Shown: piece by piece, positions 1 to 8,919 of the stretch | How positions within the stretch are numbered: position 1 is the stretch's first letter | Layout of the letters: the number at the start of each line of letters is the position of its first letter | Assembly: GCA_026003895.1 (NCBI GenBank) | Contig: BPIC01000001.1 | Coordinates: 248,001 to 312,000, forward strand | Origin: Dehalococcoidia bacterium | GTDB lineage: Bacteria > Chloroflexota > Dehalococcoidia > SpSt-223 | DNA: 64,000 bases | Reading direction: 5' to 3' | Notes under the pieces: model-generated | Told to the model about the DNA's origin: nothing | Databases searched by the model: none | What the model saw: the letters and a program-made list of their open reading frames with translations, nothing else | Made by a program: the position numbers and the translations under genes

Positions 1-324
1 GTCCCGGGGAGCGCGCAGGGCGACGTGGAGGACCGGGCGGTCCTCGGTGACGTTGATCGGGTCGCCGCGGAACATCGCGTCGATGCGCTCCCGCAGACCG
101 CACGCGTTCGCGAGGGAGACAAGGAGCCGGATCGTCTCGTCGGTCAGCCGGTTCTTCGAGTAGTCGAAGTAGATGCCGACACCCTCGGCGACCAGCCGCT
201 CGCCACGCTGAGGATCTGCAGCGAACAGATCGCGCAGGTGGACATCCTTCATCCGCTCGTAATGCGCTTGGAGCGCCTGCCATTCCGGCCGCCGCGTCAG
301 GTGCGGCGTCGCGACCGTGGTCAT
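1..324 (-). CDS. pgi: glucose-6-phosphate isomerase, N-terminal part (cut by window edge)
   Basis: Minus-strand frame open from an ATG at 322-324 to the window edge, giving 108 residues of a longer protein. It interconverts glucose 6-phosphate and fructose 6-phosphate in the cytoplasm. The visible part carries the family's N-terminal signature: [14 protein letters not shown] near residues 51-64, then [18 protein letters not shown] near 83-100, where the isomerase's first sugar-phosphate-binding stretch lies. A purine-rich GGTGAGG sits a few bases before the ATG. It is the last visible gene of the pentose-phosphate cluster and follows tal after 153 bases that contain a near-palindrome. The catalytic C-terminal two thirds are outside the window, so integrity cannot be judged. 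Confidence 0.93.
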   Translation of the reverse strand, partial: MTTVATPHLTRRPEWQALQAHYERMKDVHLRDLFAADPQRGERLVAEGVGIYFDYSKNRLTDETIRLLVSLANACGLRERIDAMFRGDPINVTEDRPVLHVALRAPRD

Positions 325-348
325 TAGACCTCACCCCTTCACCCATGC

Positions 349-364
349 TCCCCTCAGGAGGGGA
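349..364. repeat. short palindrome between tal and pgi
   Basis: The sequence TCCCCTCAGGAGGGGA is a near-perfect palindrome in the 153-base gap between tal and pgi. As RNA it could form a short hairpin about 25 bases upstream of the pgi start and could slow or protect transcripts. There is no U-run, so it is not a convincing terminator. Confidence 0.35.
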
Positions 365-477
365 CGCTTGCCTGCCACTCGCGGTGCTGCCGGCTCAGTT
401 GCCGCGCGTCGCCGCGACCGCCGCTCCCACCTCCCCGCCAAGGTTGTGGGCGAGAGCCCAGCGCCGCCGCGGCGCGG

Positions 478-1558
478 TCAGTGCGCCGAGGCGAGCGCGG
501 AGGCCTTCGACGCGATACAGCGCAGCAGGTCGTTCCAGGAAGAGACAAAGGCCGCCGCGCCATCCTTTTGGAGCTGAGTCGCGAGCGCCGGCACGTCGAC
601 ACCGGCGGCAGTGAAGCGCCCGAGCAGCTCGTCACCGCCGTCGGGGGAGAGGAGTGCGCCAAGCTCGCCGTGATCGGCAAAGGCAAGGAGCGTCTCTTCT
701 GGCATGGTGTTGATGGTATTCGGCGCGGCGAGATTGGTGACATACCAGGTGTCGGGGGAGCGCAGGATCTTTGGTGCTGGTGCTCGCCCAAAGCAGGCGC
801 TGGACGCGCGCCCCCCGCCGTGCCAGCGCCTTCCAGCGGTCGGAGGCGAGCAGCTCGCGATAGGCTTGGTAGGTCTTTTTGGCGATGGCAATGCCGAGGT
901 AGCCGGCGAGCTCAGCGGGAACCTTCCCCATCACCGCGCGGTCCCAGCGCGAGACGAAGATCGAGGCAACCGAAGCGACGGCCAGGCTCTGCCCGGCCTC
1001 GAGGCGGCGCTCGATCCCGCGCAAGTAGGCCTCGGCAGCGGCTCGGTATTGGTCGGGCGAGAAGAGCAGGGTGACGTTTACCGGGACTCCGGCGACGATC
1101 GCCTCTTCGATTGCCGGGATGCCCTCGGGTGTGCCGGGGATCTTGATGAACACGTTCGGCCGCCCAGCTTGGGCGTGCAGCCGCTTCGCCTCGGCGATCG
1201 TGCTCGCCGTGTCATAGGCGAGCAGCGGCGACACCTCGAGCGACACCCAGCCGTCGACGCCGGCGGTTTTGTCATACACGGGACGGAAGAGGTCGGCAGC
1301 GGCCGTCAGATCGTCGATCGCCAGTTCGAAGAACAGCTCTTCGGCACCCGCGCCAGCCGCGAGCCGACGCCGGATCGCCTCGTCGTAGTCCGGTGTCTTG
1401 CTGATGGCATTGTCGAAGATTGTCGGATTGGAGGTCAGCCCGGTGACGTGGAGCTCGTGGATGTAGCGCTTCAACGTGCCACTCTGGACAAGCTGGCGCG
1501 TGATGAAGTCGAGCCAGATGCTCTGGCCAGCGAAGCGAAGCTGTTGAGTCCGATTCAT
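478..1558 (-). CDS. tal: transaldolase, with an apparent one-base frameshift
   Basis: Transaldolase moves a dihydroxyacetone unit between sugar phosphates in the non-oxidative pentose-phosphate pathway. The start ATG at 1558 overlaps the HAD gene's stop (ATGA). LTSNPTIFDNAISKT lies near residues 41-55 and the Schiff-base lysine is in VFIKIPGTPEG (Lys139). The frame runs well to WASTSTKDPALP and then becomes nonsense. The expected continuation (DTWYVTNLAAPNTINTMPEETLLAF and onwards to a TGA at 478-480) lies in the next frame. Removing one base from the five-G run at 754-758 (five C on the coding strand) joins the halves into about 359 residues, a normal length for the family. Either the gene is broken or, more likely, the assembly has one base too many. 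Confidence 0.9.
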
Positions 1559-2268
1559 GAGCCCTCCGTGCTCTCTGCAGGCAGTGCGGTGGCGTGACGT
1601 GTTGCGCCGATCAAGGTGTCCCGATCGTAGTTCAGCAGCTCGCCGATCCGCTCGATCGTCACATCGGCAGGCGGATATTGGGCGACGGTCGCCTCGTCAA
1701 GCGCATAGTGTCCCTGCCGCGGAAAGACCGTCGTCAGGCGGTCGCCCCAGACGGCCTTCACCGCGCTCAGGATGCGGATCTTGTCGTCGATCAGAACATA
1801 GTGCTTCGCGGGATAGCGGCGCGCCACGTCGTGAAGCTCCTGCTCCTTGTGCAGGTAGATCAGGACGTGGCCGTCGACGGCTTCCCAGAGACCGGAGCGC
1901 TCGATCTTCCGTGGCTGGAAGACGACATCGCCGTCCGAGAGGATGACCGCTGGGCCCCATTGCCGGACGTGCTCGATAGCATCCAGCGAACCGGGGAAGA
2001 GGCGGTTGGCAAAGGGATAGTCGACCAGCCACGACGACATGTGGAGCAGGTGCGTATCGTGCGGATGCTCCAGCCGGAAGCGCTGCAGTGCGCCGAGATA
2101 GTCGGCGTAGCCAAGCTCGGCGCGCAACTGCTCGAAGATGGCGAAGTAGCGCACGGCCGCTGGCTCCCCGAAGGTATGCGCGAGATGCCGGCGCAGGTCG
2201 GCAGCTATCCGATCGTTGTCGAGCAAGGTATTGTCGACATCGAAGAGAAAGACGACCTCGTGGGTCAC
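1555..2268 (-). CDS. HAD-superfamily hydrolase
   Basis: A 237-residue cytoplasmic hydrolase of the haloacid dehalogenase superfamily. Motif I is FLFDVDNTLLDND near residues 8-20, with the two catalytic aspartates of DxD. Motif II is ILSDGD and motif IV is VLIDDK. A helical cap domain of about 80 residues follows motif I. Its ATG overlaps the zwf stop and its stop overlaps the tal start, both as ATGA, so it is translationally coupled inside the pentose-phosphate operon. The substrate is unknown; the position suggests a sugar-phosphate phosphatase or metabolite-repair enzyme. No 6-phosphogluconolactonase gene is present in this cluster, and this gene is not a homologue of one. Confidence 0.85.
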   Translation of the reverse strand: MTHEVVFLFDVDNTLLDNDRIAADLRRHLAHTFGEPAAVRYFAIFEQLRAELGYADYLGALQRFRLEHPHDTHLLHMSSWLVDYPFANRLFPGSLDAIEHVRQWGPAVILSDGDVVFQPRKIERSGLWEAVDGHVLIYLHKEQELHDVARRYPAKHYVLIDDKIRILSAVKAVWGDRLTTVFPRQGHYALDEATVAQYPPADVTIERIGELLNYDRDTLIGATRHATALPAESTEGS

Positions 2269-3665
2269 GCCGGCACCCCGACCCGCCCGTTTTCGCTAGG
2301 CGGGTTCCACCAGGCATCGCCGTGGTCCATCAGCCGGTTCTGCTCCTCCGGCCCCCACGTCCCGGGGTCATACGGATAGACCGGCGTCGCATCGCCGAGA
2401 ATTGGATCGACGATCCGCCAACACGCTTCAACGGTATCTTGCCGGGCGAAGAGCGAGGGGTCGCCACGCATCGCATCGCCCAGCAGCCGCTCGTAGGGCG
2501 GCATGTCGTCACCGGCGTTGTGGACTGCAACTAGCTCGACGTTTTCGCCGACCATCGCCTCGCCATCGCGCTTGGAGCGGGCCCCGATGGCGATCTTGAC
2601 GTCGGGCGCAAGCCGGAAGCGCACGTAGTTTGGCAAGCCGAGATCAGTTTCCCCAAACACCGAGAGGGGCGGCCGCTTCAGGCGCACAATCACCTGATTG
2701 GTCGTCGCTGGCAGCATCTTGCCGGAGCGCAGATAGATTGGCACGCCTGCCCAGCGCCAGTTTTCGACCCACAGCTTGACGGCGGCGAAGGTCTCGACGG
2801 TCGAATCTGGCGCGACGCCCGGCTCGTTGTGGTAGCCGCGAAACTGGCCGCGGACGACCAGATCGGGGCTGAGCGGGCGGATGGCGTTCAGCACGTCGGC
2901 TTTTTCTTCACGCTGCGAGTCGCGATACTGTGGGTTCGGTGCTTCCATCGTGAGCAGTGCGGCGATCTGGAGAAGGTGGTTTTGGATGACATCGCGGATC
3001 GCGCCGGTCTCCTCGTAGAATGCGCCGCGCCCTTGGACGCCGAAATTTTCCGCCAGCGTGATCTGGATGCTGACGACGTGCTCCCGATTCCAGATCGGCT
3101 CGAGGAAGCTGTTCGCGAAGCGAAAGTAGAGCAGATTCTGGACGGGCTCTTTGCCGAGAAAATGGTCGATGCGGAAGATGGCGCTTTCGTCGAAGACCGC
3201 GTGGAGCGTTCGGTTCAGGCGGATAGCGGAATTGAGGTCGCGGCCAAACGGCTTCTCGACGATGACGCGCGCTCCTTCGGCTGCGCCGGACTTCCCTAAG
3301 CTCTCGATGACGACGGGGAAGAGGCTGGGCGGGATGGCGAGGTAATGCGTTGGGTTTTTGGCGGCGCCGAGCTTTTCGCGCAACTGGGTGAAGGTGTCCG
3401 GCGAGGCATAGTCGCCGTCGATGTATTGGAGGAGGGCAACAAGCCTCGGAAACGCGTCTGGGTCCAGTCCGCCATGCTCCGTGACGCTCGCCTTCGCCCG
3501 GTTGATCAGCTGCTCGAGCGTCCAGCCCGACTTGGCGACGCCGATGACGGGCACGGTGAGCTTGCCGTGCTTCACCATCGACTGCAGAGCCGGGAAAATC
3601 TGCTTGTAGGCGAGATCACCGGTCGCGCCGAAGAAGCAGAGCGCATCGGACTGGGGCAAGGGCAT
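2265..3665 (-). CDS. zwf: glucose-6-phosphate 1-dehydrogenase
   Basis: Oxidises glucose 6-phosphate to 6-phosphogluconolactone with NADP(+), the entry step of the oxidative pentose-phosphate pathway. The 466-residue protein begins MPLPQSDALCFFGATGDLAY, with the Rossmann GATGDLA motif near residue 13. The active-site signature is RIDHFLGKEPVQNLLYFRFAN, and VEKPFGRD lies upstream of it. A frame extends further upstream, but the ATG at 3665 is preferred: AAGGAG lies just upstream and overlaps the gnd stop (TAAGGAG), leaving a 10-base gap. The C-terminus overlaps the HAD gene start. Confidence 0.96.
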   Translation of the reverse strand: MPLPQSDALCFFGATGDLAYKQIFPALQSMVKHGKLTVPVIGVAKSGWTLEQLINRAKASVTEHGGLDPDAFPRLVALLQYIDGDYASPDTFTQLREKLGAAKNPTHYLAIPPSLFPVVIESLGKSGAAEGARVIVEKPFGRDLNSAIRLNRTLHAVFDESAIFRIDHFLGKEPVQNLLYFRFANSFLEPIWNREHVVSIQITLAENFGVQGRGAFYEETGAIRDVIQNHLLQIAALLTMEAPNPQYRDSQREEKADVLNAIRPLSPDLVVRGQFRGYHNEPGVAPDSTVETFAAVKLWVENWRWAGVPIYLRSGKMLPATTNQVIVRLKRPPLSVFGETDLGLPNYVRFRLAPDVKIAIGARSKRDGEAMVGENVELVAVHNAGDDMPPYERLLGDAMRGDPSLFARQDTVEACWRIVDPILGDATPVYPYDPGTWGPEEQNRLMDHGDAWWNPPSENGRVGVPA

Positions 3666-3675
3666 TCGGGTCTCC

Positions 3676-4695
3676 TTAGTGGCGAGGCGTCTGCTCGAGA
3701 TGACCGCCAAACTCGTAGCGCATCGCCGAAAGCAGCTTGTTCGCGAACTCGGCATCGCCGCGGGAGGAGAACCGCTCGTAGAGCGCCGCGCTCAGCACGG
3801 GCACGGGCACGCCCTCGTCGATGGCCGCCATCACCGTCCACCGGCCCTCGCCGGAATCCGAAACCCGCCCCTCGAATTCGGTGAGCTGCGGGCTATCCCG
3901 GAGCGCACTCGCGGTGAGATCGAGCAGCCACGAGGCGATGACGCTGCCGCGCCGCCAGACTTCGGCGATCTCGGGCAGATCGAAATCGTATTGGTACACC
4001 TCGGGATTGCGGAGCGGCGCTGTTTCGGCATCGAGGGCGCGTTGCTGTTTGCCGGCGTTGGCGTTTTTCAGAACGTTCATTCCCTCGGCGTAGGCAGCCA
4101 TGATGCCGTATTCGATGCCGTTGTGCACCATCTTGACGAAGTGGCCAGCGCCGTTGGGGCCGCAGTGGAGGTAGCCATGTTCCGACGGCGCCGGATCGCC
4201 CTGACGGCCGGGGGTGCGCGGCGCGGCCGCGACACCCGGCGCCAGCGCCCGAAAGATCGGGTCGAGTTGTTGGACGATCTCGTCCTCGCCGCCGATCATG
4301 AGACAATAGCCGCGCTCAAGGCCCCAGACGCCGCCACTCGTCCCGACGTCGACATAATGCAGCCCCTTCTCGGCCAGCACCTTGGCACGCCGCAGATCGT
4401 CGCGGTAATACGAATTCCCGCCGTCGATGATCGTGTCGCCGGGCGAGAGCAGCGGGACAAGCTGGTCGAGCATCGTGTCGACGATTGCGGCCGGCACCAT
4501 CAGCCAAACATGGCGCGGCGGATTGAGCAGCCTGACAAATTCGCCAAGGTCCACACTGCCCTTTGCACCGATCTGGATAAGGGCATCGACAGCGTCCTGA
4601 TGGATATCGTGGACGACGCACTCATGCCCTGCCTTGAGAAGGCGGCGCACCATGTTCGCGCCCATGCGGCCCAGTCCGATCATCCCTAGCTGCAT
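3676..4695 (-). CDS. gnd: 6-phosphogluconate dehydrogenase, decarboxylating (short type)
   Basis: Converts 6-phosphogluconate to ribulose 5-phosphate, CO2 and NAD(P)H. The protein is 339 residues, the short class (about 300-340) rather than the 470-residue enterobacterial type. It begins MQLGMIGLGRMGANMVRRLL with a GxGxMG nucleotide-binding motif. IIDGGNSYYRDD and YVDVGTSGGVWGL are the substrate-binding stretches, and GAGHFVKMVHNGIEYG carries the catalytic lysine. The start at 4695 is chosen because GAAAGGA precedes it; the longer open frame upstream has no homology and lies in the non-coding gap. Directly followed by zwf. Confidence 0.95.
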   Translation of the reverse strand: MQLGMIGLGRMGANMVRRLLKAGHECVVHDIHQDAVDALIQIGAKGSVDLGEFVRLLNPPRHVWLMVPAAIVDTMLDQLVPLLSPGDTIIDGGNSYYRDDLRRAKVLAEKGLHYVDVGTSGGVWGLERGYCLMIGGEDEIVQQLDPIFRALAPGVAAAPRTPGRQGDPAPSEHGYLHCGPNGAGHFVKMVHNGIEYGIMAAYAEGMNVLKNANAGKQQRALDAETAPLRNPEVYQYDFDLPEIAEVWRRGSVIASWLLDLTASALRDSPQLTEFEGRVSDSGEGRWTVMAAIDEGVPVPVLSAALYERFSSRGDAEFANKLLSAMRYEFGGHLEQTPRH

Positions 4696-5091
4696 CGTTC
4701 GATCCTTTCTCGCCCTCAAGCCGGCCTGCCAAGCTCCCGCGCTGCAGGAGCGGCGGAGCACCGTTGGACAATCGTCGCGACGGCCGAGGGCAGGGCATTC
4801 GCGACCGCGTCGGAGCGAAAGCGGAGCACGCGGGGCCCCGTCGTCGTCAGCATAGGCGTTCGATCCTCGGCGGACGCTCACTCAGTCGCGTGGGCATCGC
4901 CGTCAACCTCGATCACCGTGCACGGCTAGCCATGCAAGAACGTAGCGAGGAAAGGCCCGATCGTCGCCATCTCTTCGCGGCTCGATTTGCTCCGCACGCC
5001 CGCGAGTTCTCGGGCGCCGGGCACCCTTCACCACCGTCTCCCGCTGCCACGACGCGAGCGAGGGGAGCAGGGAGCGAAGACCACCCCATGC
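4696..5091. other. 396-base gap between tkt and gnd, no gene seen
   Basis: The open frames crossing this stretch are low-complexity, arginine-rich translations without family features. The last 15 bases before gnd hold its ribosome-binding site. I found no hairpin followed by a T-run and no clear -35/-10 pair. It could hold a promoter for the gnd-zwf-HAD-tal group or simply be an untranslated spacer within one long transcript from tkt. Confidence 0.5.
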
Positions 5092-7185
5092 TCACGCCTT
5101 GCCTCGCACGCGCATCACCTGCGCTTTCGCGGCGGCGACGATGTGATCGGCAGTGAAGCCGAACTTCTGCTGAAGCGCGGCGAGCGGCGCGGAGGAGCCG
5201 AACGTCGTCATGCCGAGGATGGTCCCCTCGGCCCCGACATAGTGCGCCCAGCCGAAGGTGGACGCCTCCTCGACCGCAACGCGAGCGGTGATTGCTGGGG
5301 GCAGCACGGCGTCGCGGTAGGTTCGATCTTGCGCCTCGAACAGCTCCCACGAGGGCATTGAGACGACCCGTGCCGCGATTCCCTCGGCGATCAATTGCTC
5401 GTAGGCAGCGACGCAGAGGGCGACTTCCGAACCGGAGCCAATCAGGATCACGTCGGGATCGCCCGAGGGCGGGTCCGCGAGGACATACGCGCCTTTCGCG
5501 AGGCCGGCGGCGGGAGCGTAGGTCGCGCGGTCGAGGGTGGGAAGCGCTTGGCGCGACAAGACGAGCATCGCCGGCTGGCGTTTGAGCGGCATGATCGTCC
5601 GCCAAGCCTCGACCACTTCGTTGGCATCGCAGGGGCGGATGACGAGCATCCCCGGCATCGCCCGGAAGGAGGCGAGCTGCTCGATCGGCTGGTGGGTCGG
5701 GCCATCTTGGCCGAGACTAATCGAATCGTGCGTCCAGATGAAGATGACCGGGATCTCCATCAACGCTGACAGCCGGATCGCGCCACGAGCGTAATCGGTA
5801 AAGATGAGGAAGCCAGCGCCGTAGGGCCGCACCTTGCAGAGCGCGAGGCCGTTCAGGATCGCCGCCATGGCGTGCTCGCGGATGCCAAAGTGGACGTTTC
5901 GACCGGCGTAGCTCCCGGCCTCGAAATCACCCGCGCCAGCGAAGGTGAGCCGGGTTTTGGTGGATGGAGCGAGGTCGGCCGCGCCCCCGATCAGCCACGG
6001 CACGTTCTTCGCGATGGTGTTGAGCACCTCGGCCGACGCGTCGCGGCTCGCGATGCCCGTCGGGTCCGCCGGGAACGTCGGCAGATCATGGTCCCACCCC
6101 TCGGGTAGCTCCCGGTGCTGCATCCGAGTAAGGTGATCGGCGAGATCAGGATAGTCGGCGCGATAGCGCTCGACTAGGGCAAACCACGCGTTGCGCAGCG
6201 CCTTGCCCCGCGCCCCGATGCCAGCGGCGAACCACTCGCGGACGCCGTCCGGCACCAGGAAGTGGGCATCTTCCGGCCAGCCGTAGAACCGCTTGACGGC
6301 ACGCACCTCCTCCTCGCCGAGCGGTTCGCCGTGAGCGGCGGCTGTATCCTGTTTGTGCGGCGCTCCGTAGCCGATATGGCTGTCGACGATGATCAACGTC
6401 GGCCGATCGCCGGTGTTTTGGAACACCTCGAAGGCCCGCGAGAGCAGTTCGAGATCGTTGGCATCTCCAACGCGCGTCACGTTCCACCCATAGCTGATAA
6501 ACCGGGTTGCGACATCGTCGCTGGACGCGAGCGCGGTCGGCCCCTCGATCGTGATGTGGTTGTTGTCATAAATCCAGCAGAGATTGGACAGCTTGAGGTG
6601 ACCGGCGAGCGAGGCCGCTTCGTGGCTGATTCCTTCCATCAAACAGCCGTCGCCGCAGAGGGCATAAACGTCGTAATCGAAGAGGGGGTAGCCCGGACGA
6701 TTGAAGTAGTGCGCCATCCACTGGCGGGCGATCGCCATGCCGACGCTGGTGGCGACTCCTTGGCCGAGCGGGCCAGTCGTCGTCTCCACGCCGGAGGTCC
6801 AACGGTATTCGGGGTGGCCGGGACATTTGCTGCCAAGCTCGCGGAAGGTTTCGATGTCGTTGAGCGTGACAGCAAGCCGACCGAGCGTTTCATACTTCGG
6901 ATTGACCGCCCTGACGCTGGCGAGATGGAGCAAGCTATAGAGCAGCATTGAGGCGTGACCATTCGAGAGCACGAAGCGGTCGCGGTTCGGCCAGATCGGG
7001 TCGTCCGGGTCGAACCGGAGAACGCGCTGCCACAAGGTGTAGGCCACCGGAGCGAGCGCCATCGGCGTGCCCGGGTGGCCAGAGTCGGCGCGCTGAATGG
7101 CGTCCATCGAGAGCGTGCGAATGGTGTTAATGCAGAGCTGATCGAGCGCTGCTTCCATCATGGGGGCGCGGGTGGGGGCAGCCAT
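5092..7185 (-). CDS. tkt: transketolase
   Basis: Thiamine-diphosphate enzyme that transfers two-carbon ketol units between sugar phosphates. The 697-residue protein has the usual order: N-terminal ThDP-binding domain with DSGHPG near 34-39 and GDGCLMEG near 178-185 followed by the NN of the cofactor motif, a middle pyrimidine-binding domain (GIREHAMAAILNGLAL), and a C-terminal domain. The start at 7185 is chosen because GGGAGG lies four bases upstream; an open frame extends to 7230 without a better site. First gene of the pentose-phosphate group on this strand, 81 bases downstream of the BNR-repeat gene. Confidence 0.96.
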   Translation of the reverse strand: MAAPTRAPMMEAALDQLCINTIRTLSMDAIQRADSGHPGTPMALAPVAYTLWQRVLRFDPDDPIWPNRDRFVLSNGHASMLLYSLLHLASVRAVNPKYETLGRLAVTLNDIETFRELGSKCPGHPEYRWTSGVETTTGPLGQGVATSVGMAIARQWMAHYFNRPGYPLFDYDVYALCGDGCLMEGISHEAASLAGHLKLSNLCWIYDNNHITIEGPTALASSDDVATRFISYGWNVTRVGDANDLELLSRAFEVFQNTGDRPTLIIVDSHIGYGAPHKQDTAAAHGEPLGEEEVRAVKRFYGWPEDAHFLVPDGVREWFAAGIGARGKALRNAWFALVERYRADYPDLADHLTRMQHRELPEGWDHDLPTFPADPTGIASRDASAEVLNTIAKNVPWLIGGAADLAPSTKTRLTFAGAGDFEAGSYAGRNVHFGIREHAMAAILNGLALCKVRPYGAGFLIFTDYARGAIRLSALMEIPVIFIWTHDSISLGQDGPTHQPIEQLASFRAMPGMLVIRPCDANEVVEAWRTIMPLKRQPAMLVLSRQALPTLDRATYAPAAGLAKGAYVLADPPSGDPDVILIGSGSEVALCVAAYEQLIAEGIAARVVSMPSWELFEAQDRTYRDAVLPPAITARVAVEEASTFGWAHYVGAEGTILGMTTFGSSAPLAALQQKFGFTADHIVAAAKAQVMRVRGKA

Positions 7186-7266
7186 CAAGCCTCCCGCCGC
7201 GGCCATCTCGCTGGCGCACGGCGGATCCACTGTACCACCCGCCTAGGCGTTCGGGAAACTGAGGCG

Positions 7267-8148
7267 TCAAACGATCACGATCGCTCGCACTGGCGGCAGG
7301 CTGCCTCCCACCTTGCGCCAATGTCGGCCCTCGTCGTCGGACTGGAACAGCGTGCCGTCGGAGGTGCCAGCGAGGACGCTCCTTCCCGCGCCGGCGAGGC
7401 AGAAGGTATCGATGTTGTCGGCGAACCACTCGGGGAGGCCGGCGGTACAGCGCTCCAGCCGCGCCGGGTCGGCGAGCGGGGCGCGGTAGATCGCGGCGTG
7501 CAGGCCGTCCGGGCCCCGCGAGGCCGAGACGAGGATCGTCTCCCCGGCGACCGTCACTGCGCGGCAGTACCGAGCGTGCAGCCCTTCTGCGTGGATTGTC
7601 CAGCTTGCACCGGCATCACGGCTGACGGCGAGACCGCGGGCGCAGGCCGCCAGCACCAAGCCGTCGTGGACGACCACCTGATGGACGTCGGCCTGATGGT
7701 CGATCGTCGGTTGCCAGCGGCCATCCGGGTTGGAGCGCAGGATACCGCCAACATGGACGTTGACGTAGGCCGTGCCATCGGTGGAGACGGCGATCGAGCG
7801 CACGTCCGGCGGGCCGCCCCACGGGGTGAACCACGTCTCGCGTCCCGGCGCGGTGGCGAAGCTCTCCACCAGCCGCGCCACCCCCTCCTCGACGAGGTAG
7901 AGGCGGGCGCGGTCCGCACCGATGAGCATCGTGCCCTGCCACGCCGCAAGGCACTGGCCACGCGCCTCCTCCAGCCGAGCAACCTCCCGCCACTCGCCGT
8001 CGTCGTTCCGCTGTATCGAGGAGCCATCGATGAGCGCCCAGCAGGTGTTGCCTCGACGCGCGAGGGCAGGAATAGCCCGACCGGCGAAATCGTGCCGGCC
8101 GTCGCCGAGGAGGTGGAGACCGTCGTCCGTAGCGATGAATGCGCGCAT
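7267..8148 (-). CDS. BNR/Asp-box beta-propeller protein
   Basis: A 293-residue protein built of repeats of about 40-50 residues with Asp-box signatures such as SRDAGASWT (near 180) and SDDEGRHWRKV near the C-terminus, so a sialidase-type or YCF48-like beta-propeller is likely. No signal peptide and no sialidase catalytic residues are visible, which makes a glycosidase unlikely. It starts with a good GGGAGGAG ribosome-binding site eight bases before ATG. The neighbour downstream on the same strand is tkt, but an 81-base gap makes shared transcription uncertain. Similar proteins are often annotated as exo-alpha-sialidase or photosynthesis-stability-like; I assign no function. Confidence 0.75.
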   Translation of the reverse strand: MRAFIATDDGLHLLGDGRHDFAGRAIPALARRGNTCWALIDGSSIQRNDDGEWREVARLEEARGQCLAAWQGTMLIGADRARLYLVEEGVARLVESFATAPGRETWFTPWGGPPDVRSIAVSTDGTAYVNVHVGGILRSNPDGRWQPTIDHQADVHQVVVHDGLVLAACARGLAVSRDAGASWTIHAEGLHARYCRAVTVAGETILVSASRGPDGLHAAIYRAPLADPARLERCTAGLPEWFADNIDTFCLAGAGRSVLAGTSDGTLFQSDDEGRHWRKVGGSLPPVRAIVIV

Positions 8149-8919
8149 GCTCTCCTCCCGTCAGAGACCCGGCTGCGATCGTACGCGTCCACGGCTGAGA
8201 GCGGCGCCGGCAGCAAGAGACAGCTTTTTGCAAGAGCGGATACGATAGAGCGCACACCAGCGGATGGCCAAGGGGGAGACGATGCCGTGCATGGTCCAGC
8301 AAGTGAACGTCTGGAGCGATCCGGAGTTGGGGCCGGGGTCGACCGCTCGGATCGCGGCGCCTTGCGCCTCGTAGGCACCCGCCGGGCACTGGACGAACGC
8401 CGAGCGTTGCGCGTCAGCGCTGCCAACGCCAATCCGACGCCCTCGGCACGCAATGCGAACGTCGCCCCACACTAGGCGATGGAAGACGGCGGGGCGATTT
8501 TGGGGGACCACTTCGGGGTCCAGCCTTGAATGGCGCCAAAGGTGAGTCTCTCATCCGAGAGGCTCGTTGGACCTTCACCTACGACACGGTGTCCACGGTG
8601 AAATCGCGCCCCGCGCCGAGGCGAGCGCCCAAGGGCGTCGCGATCACGCGCTCCGTGCCTGCGAACGGGGCAGCCGCATCCAGATCAACGGTGCTCGCGC
8701 TGCGCTGCCACTGGCGGCGAGGACGGTGAGAGGTCGCTGGCGAGGGGTGCGAGTACCTCGGGCAGCGGTCGGCTCGGCGCCGTCGCCGGCGAGGGCGGTG
8801 CGCTCGCCGTCAACCTGATCGCGATTCGGCGAGACGGCGGCGGTGCGCCTCGCGCGGTGGACCGAGGGCGGACGACGCGGTGAACGGACGTGCTATCCTC
8901 GCCCGACACGGGAGGGATG
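8149..8919. other. 771-base gap with clustered inverted repeats, no gene supported
   Basis: The frames crossing this stretch are arginine/alanine-rich and show no family features. The notable content is a cluster of inverted repeats at 8540-8602: a nine-pair hairpin (GAGTCTCTC against GAGAGGCTC, one T-G pair) at 8544-8565, a flanking AGGTGA/TCACCT pair (8540-8545, 8575-8580), and TTCACC/GGTGAA (8574-8579, 8597-8602) around GACACGGTGTC. The segment just before 8920 holds TATCCT and the ribosome-binding site of the SDR gene. Confidence 0.45.

Noticed and set aside
6955..8475. A 506-codon plus-strand frame antisense to tkt and the BNR-repeat gene
   Set aside because: Antisense shadow of two well-supported minus-strand genes, extending into a non-coding gap without any family features.
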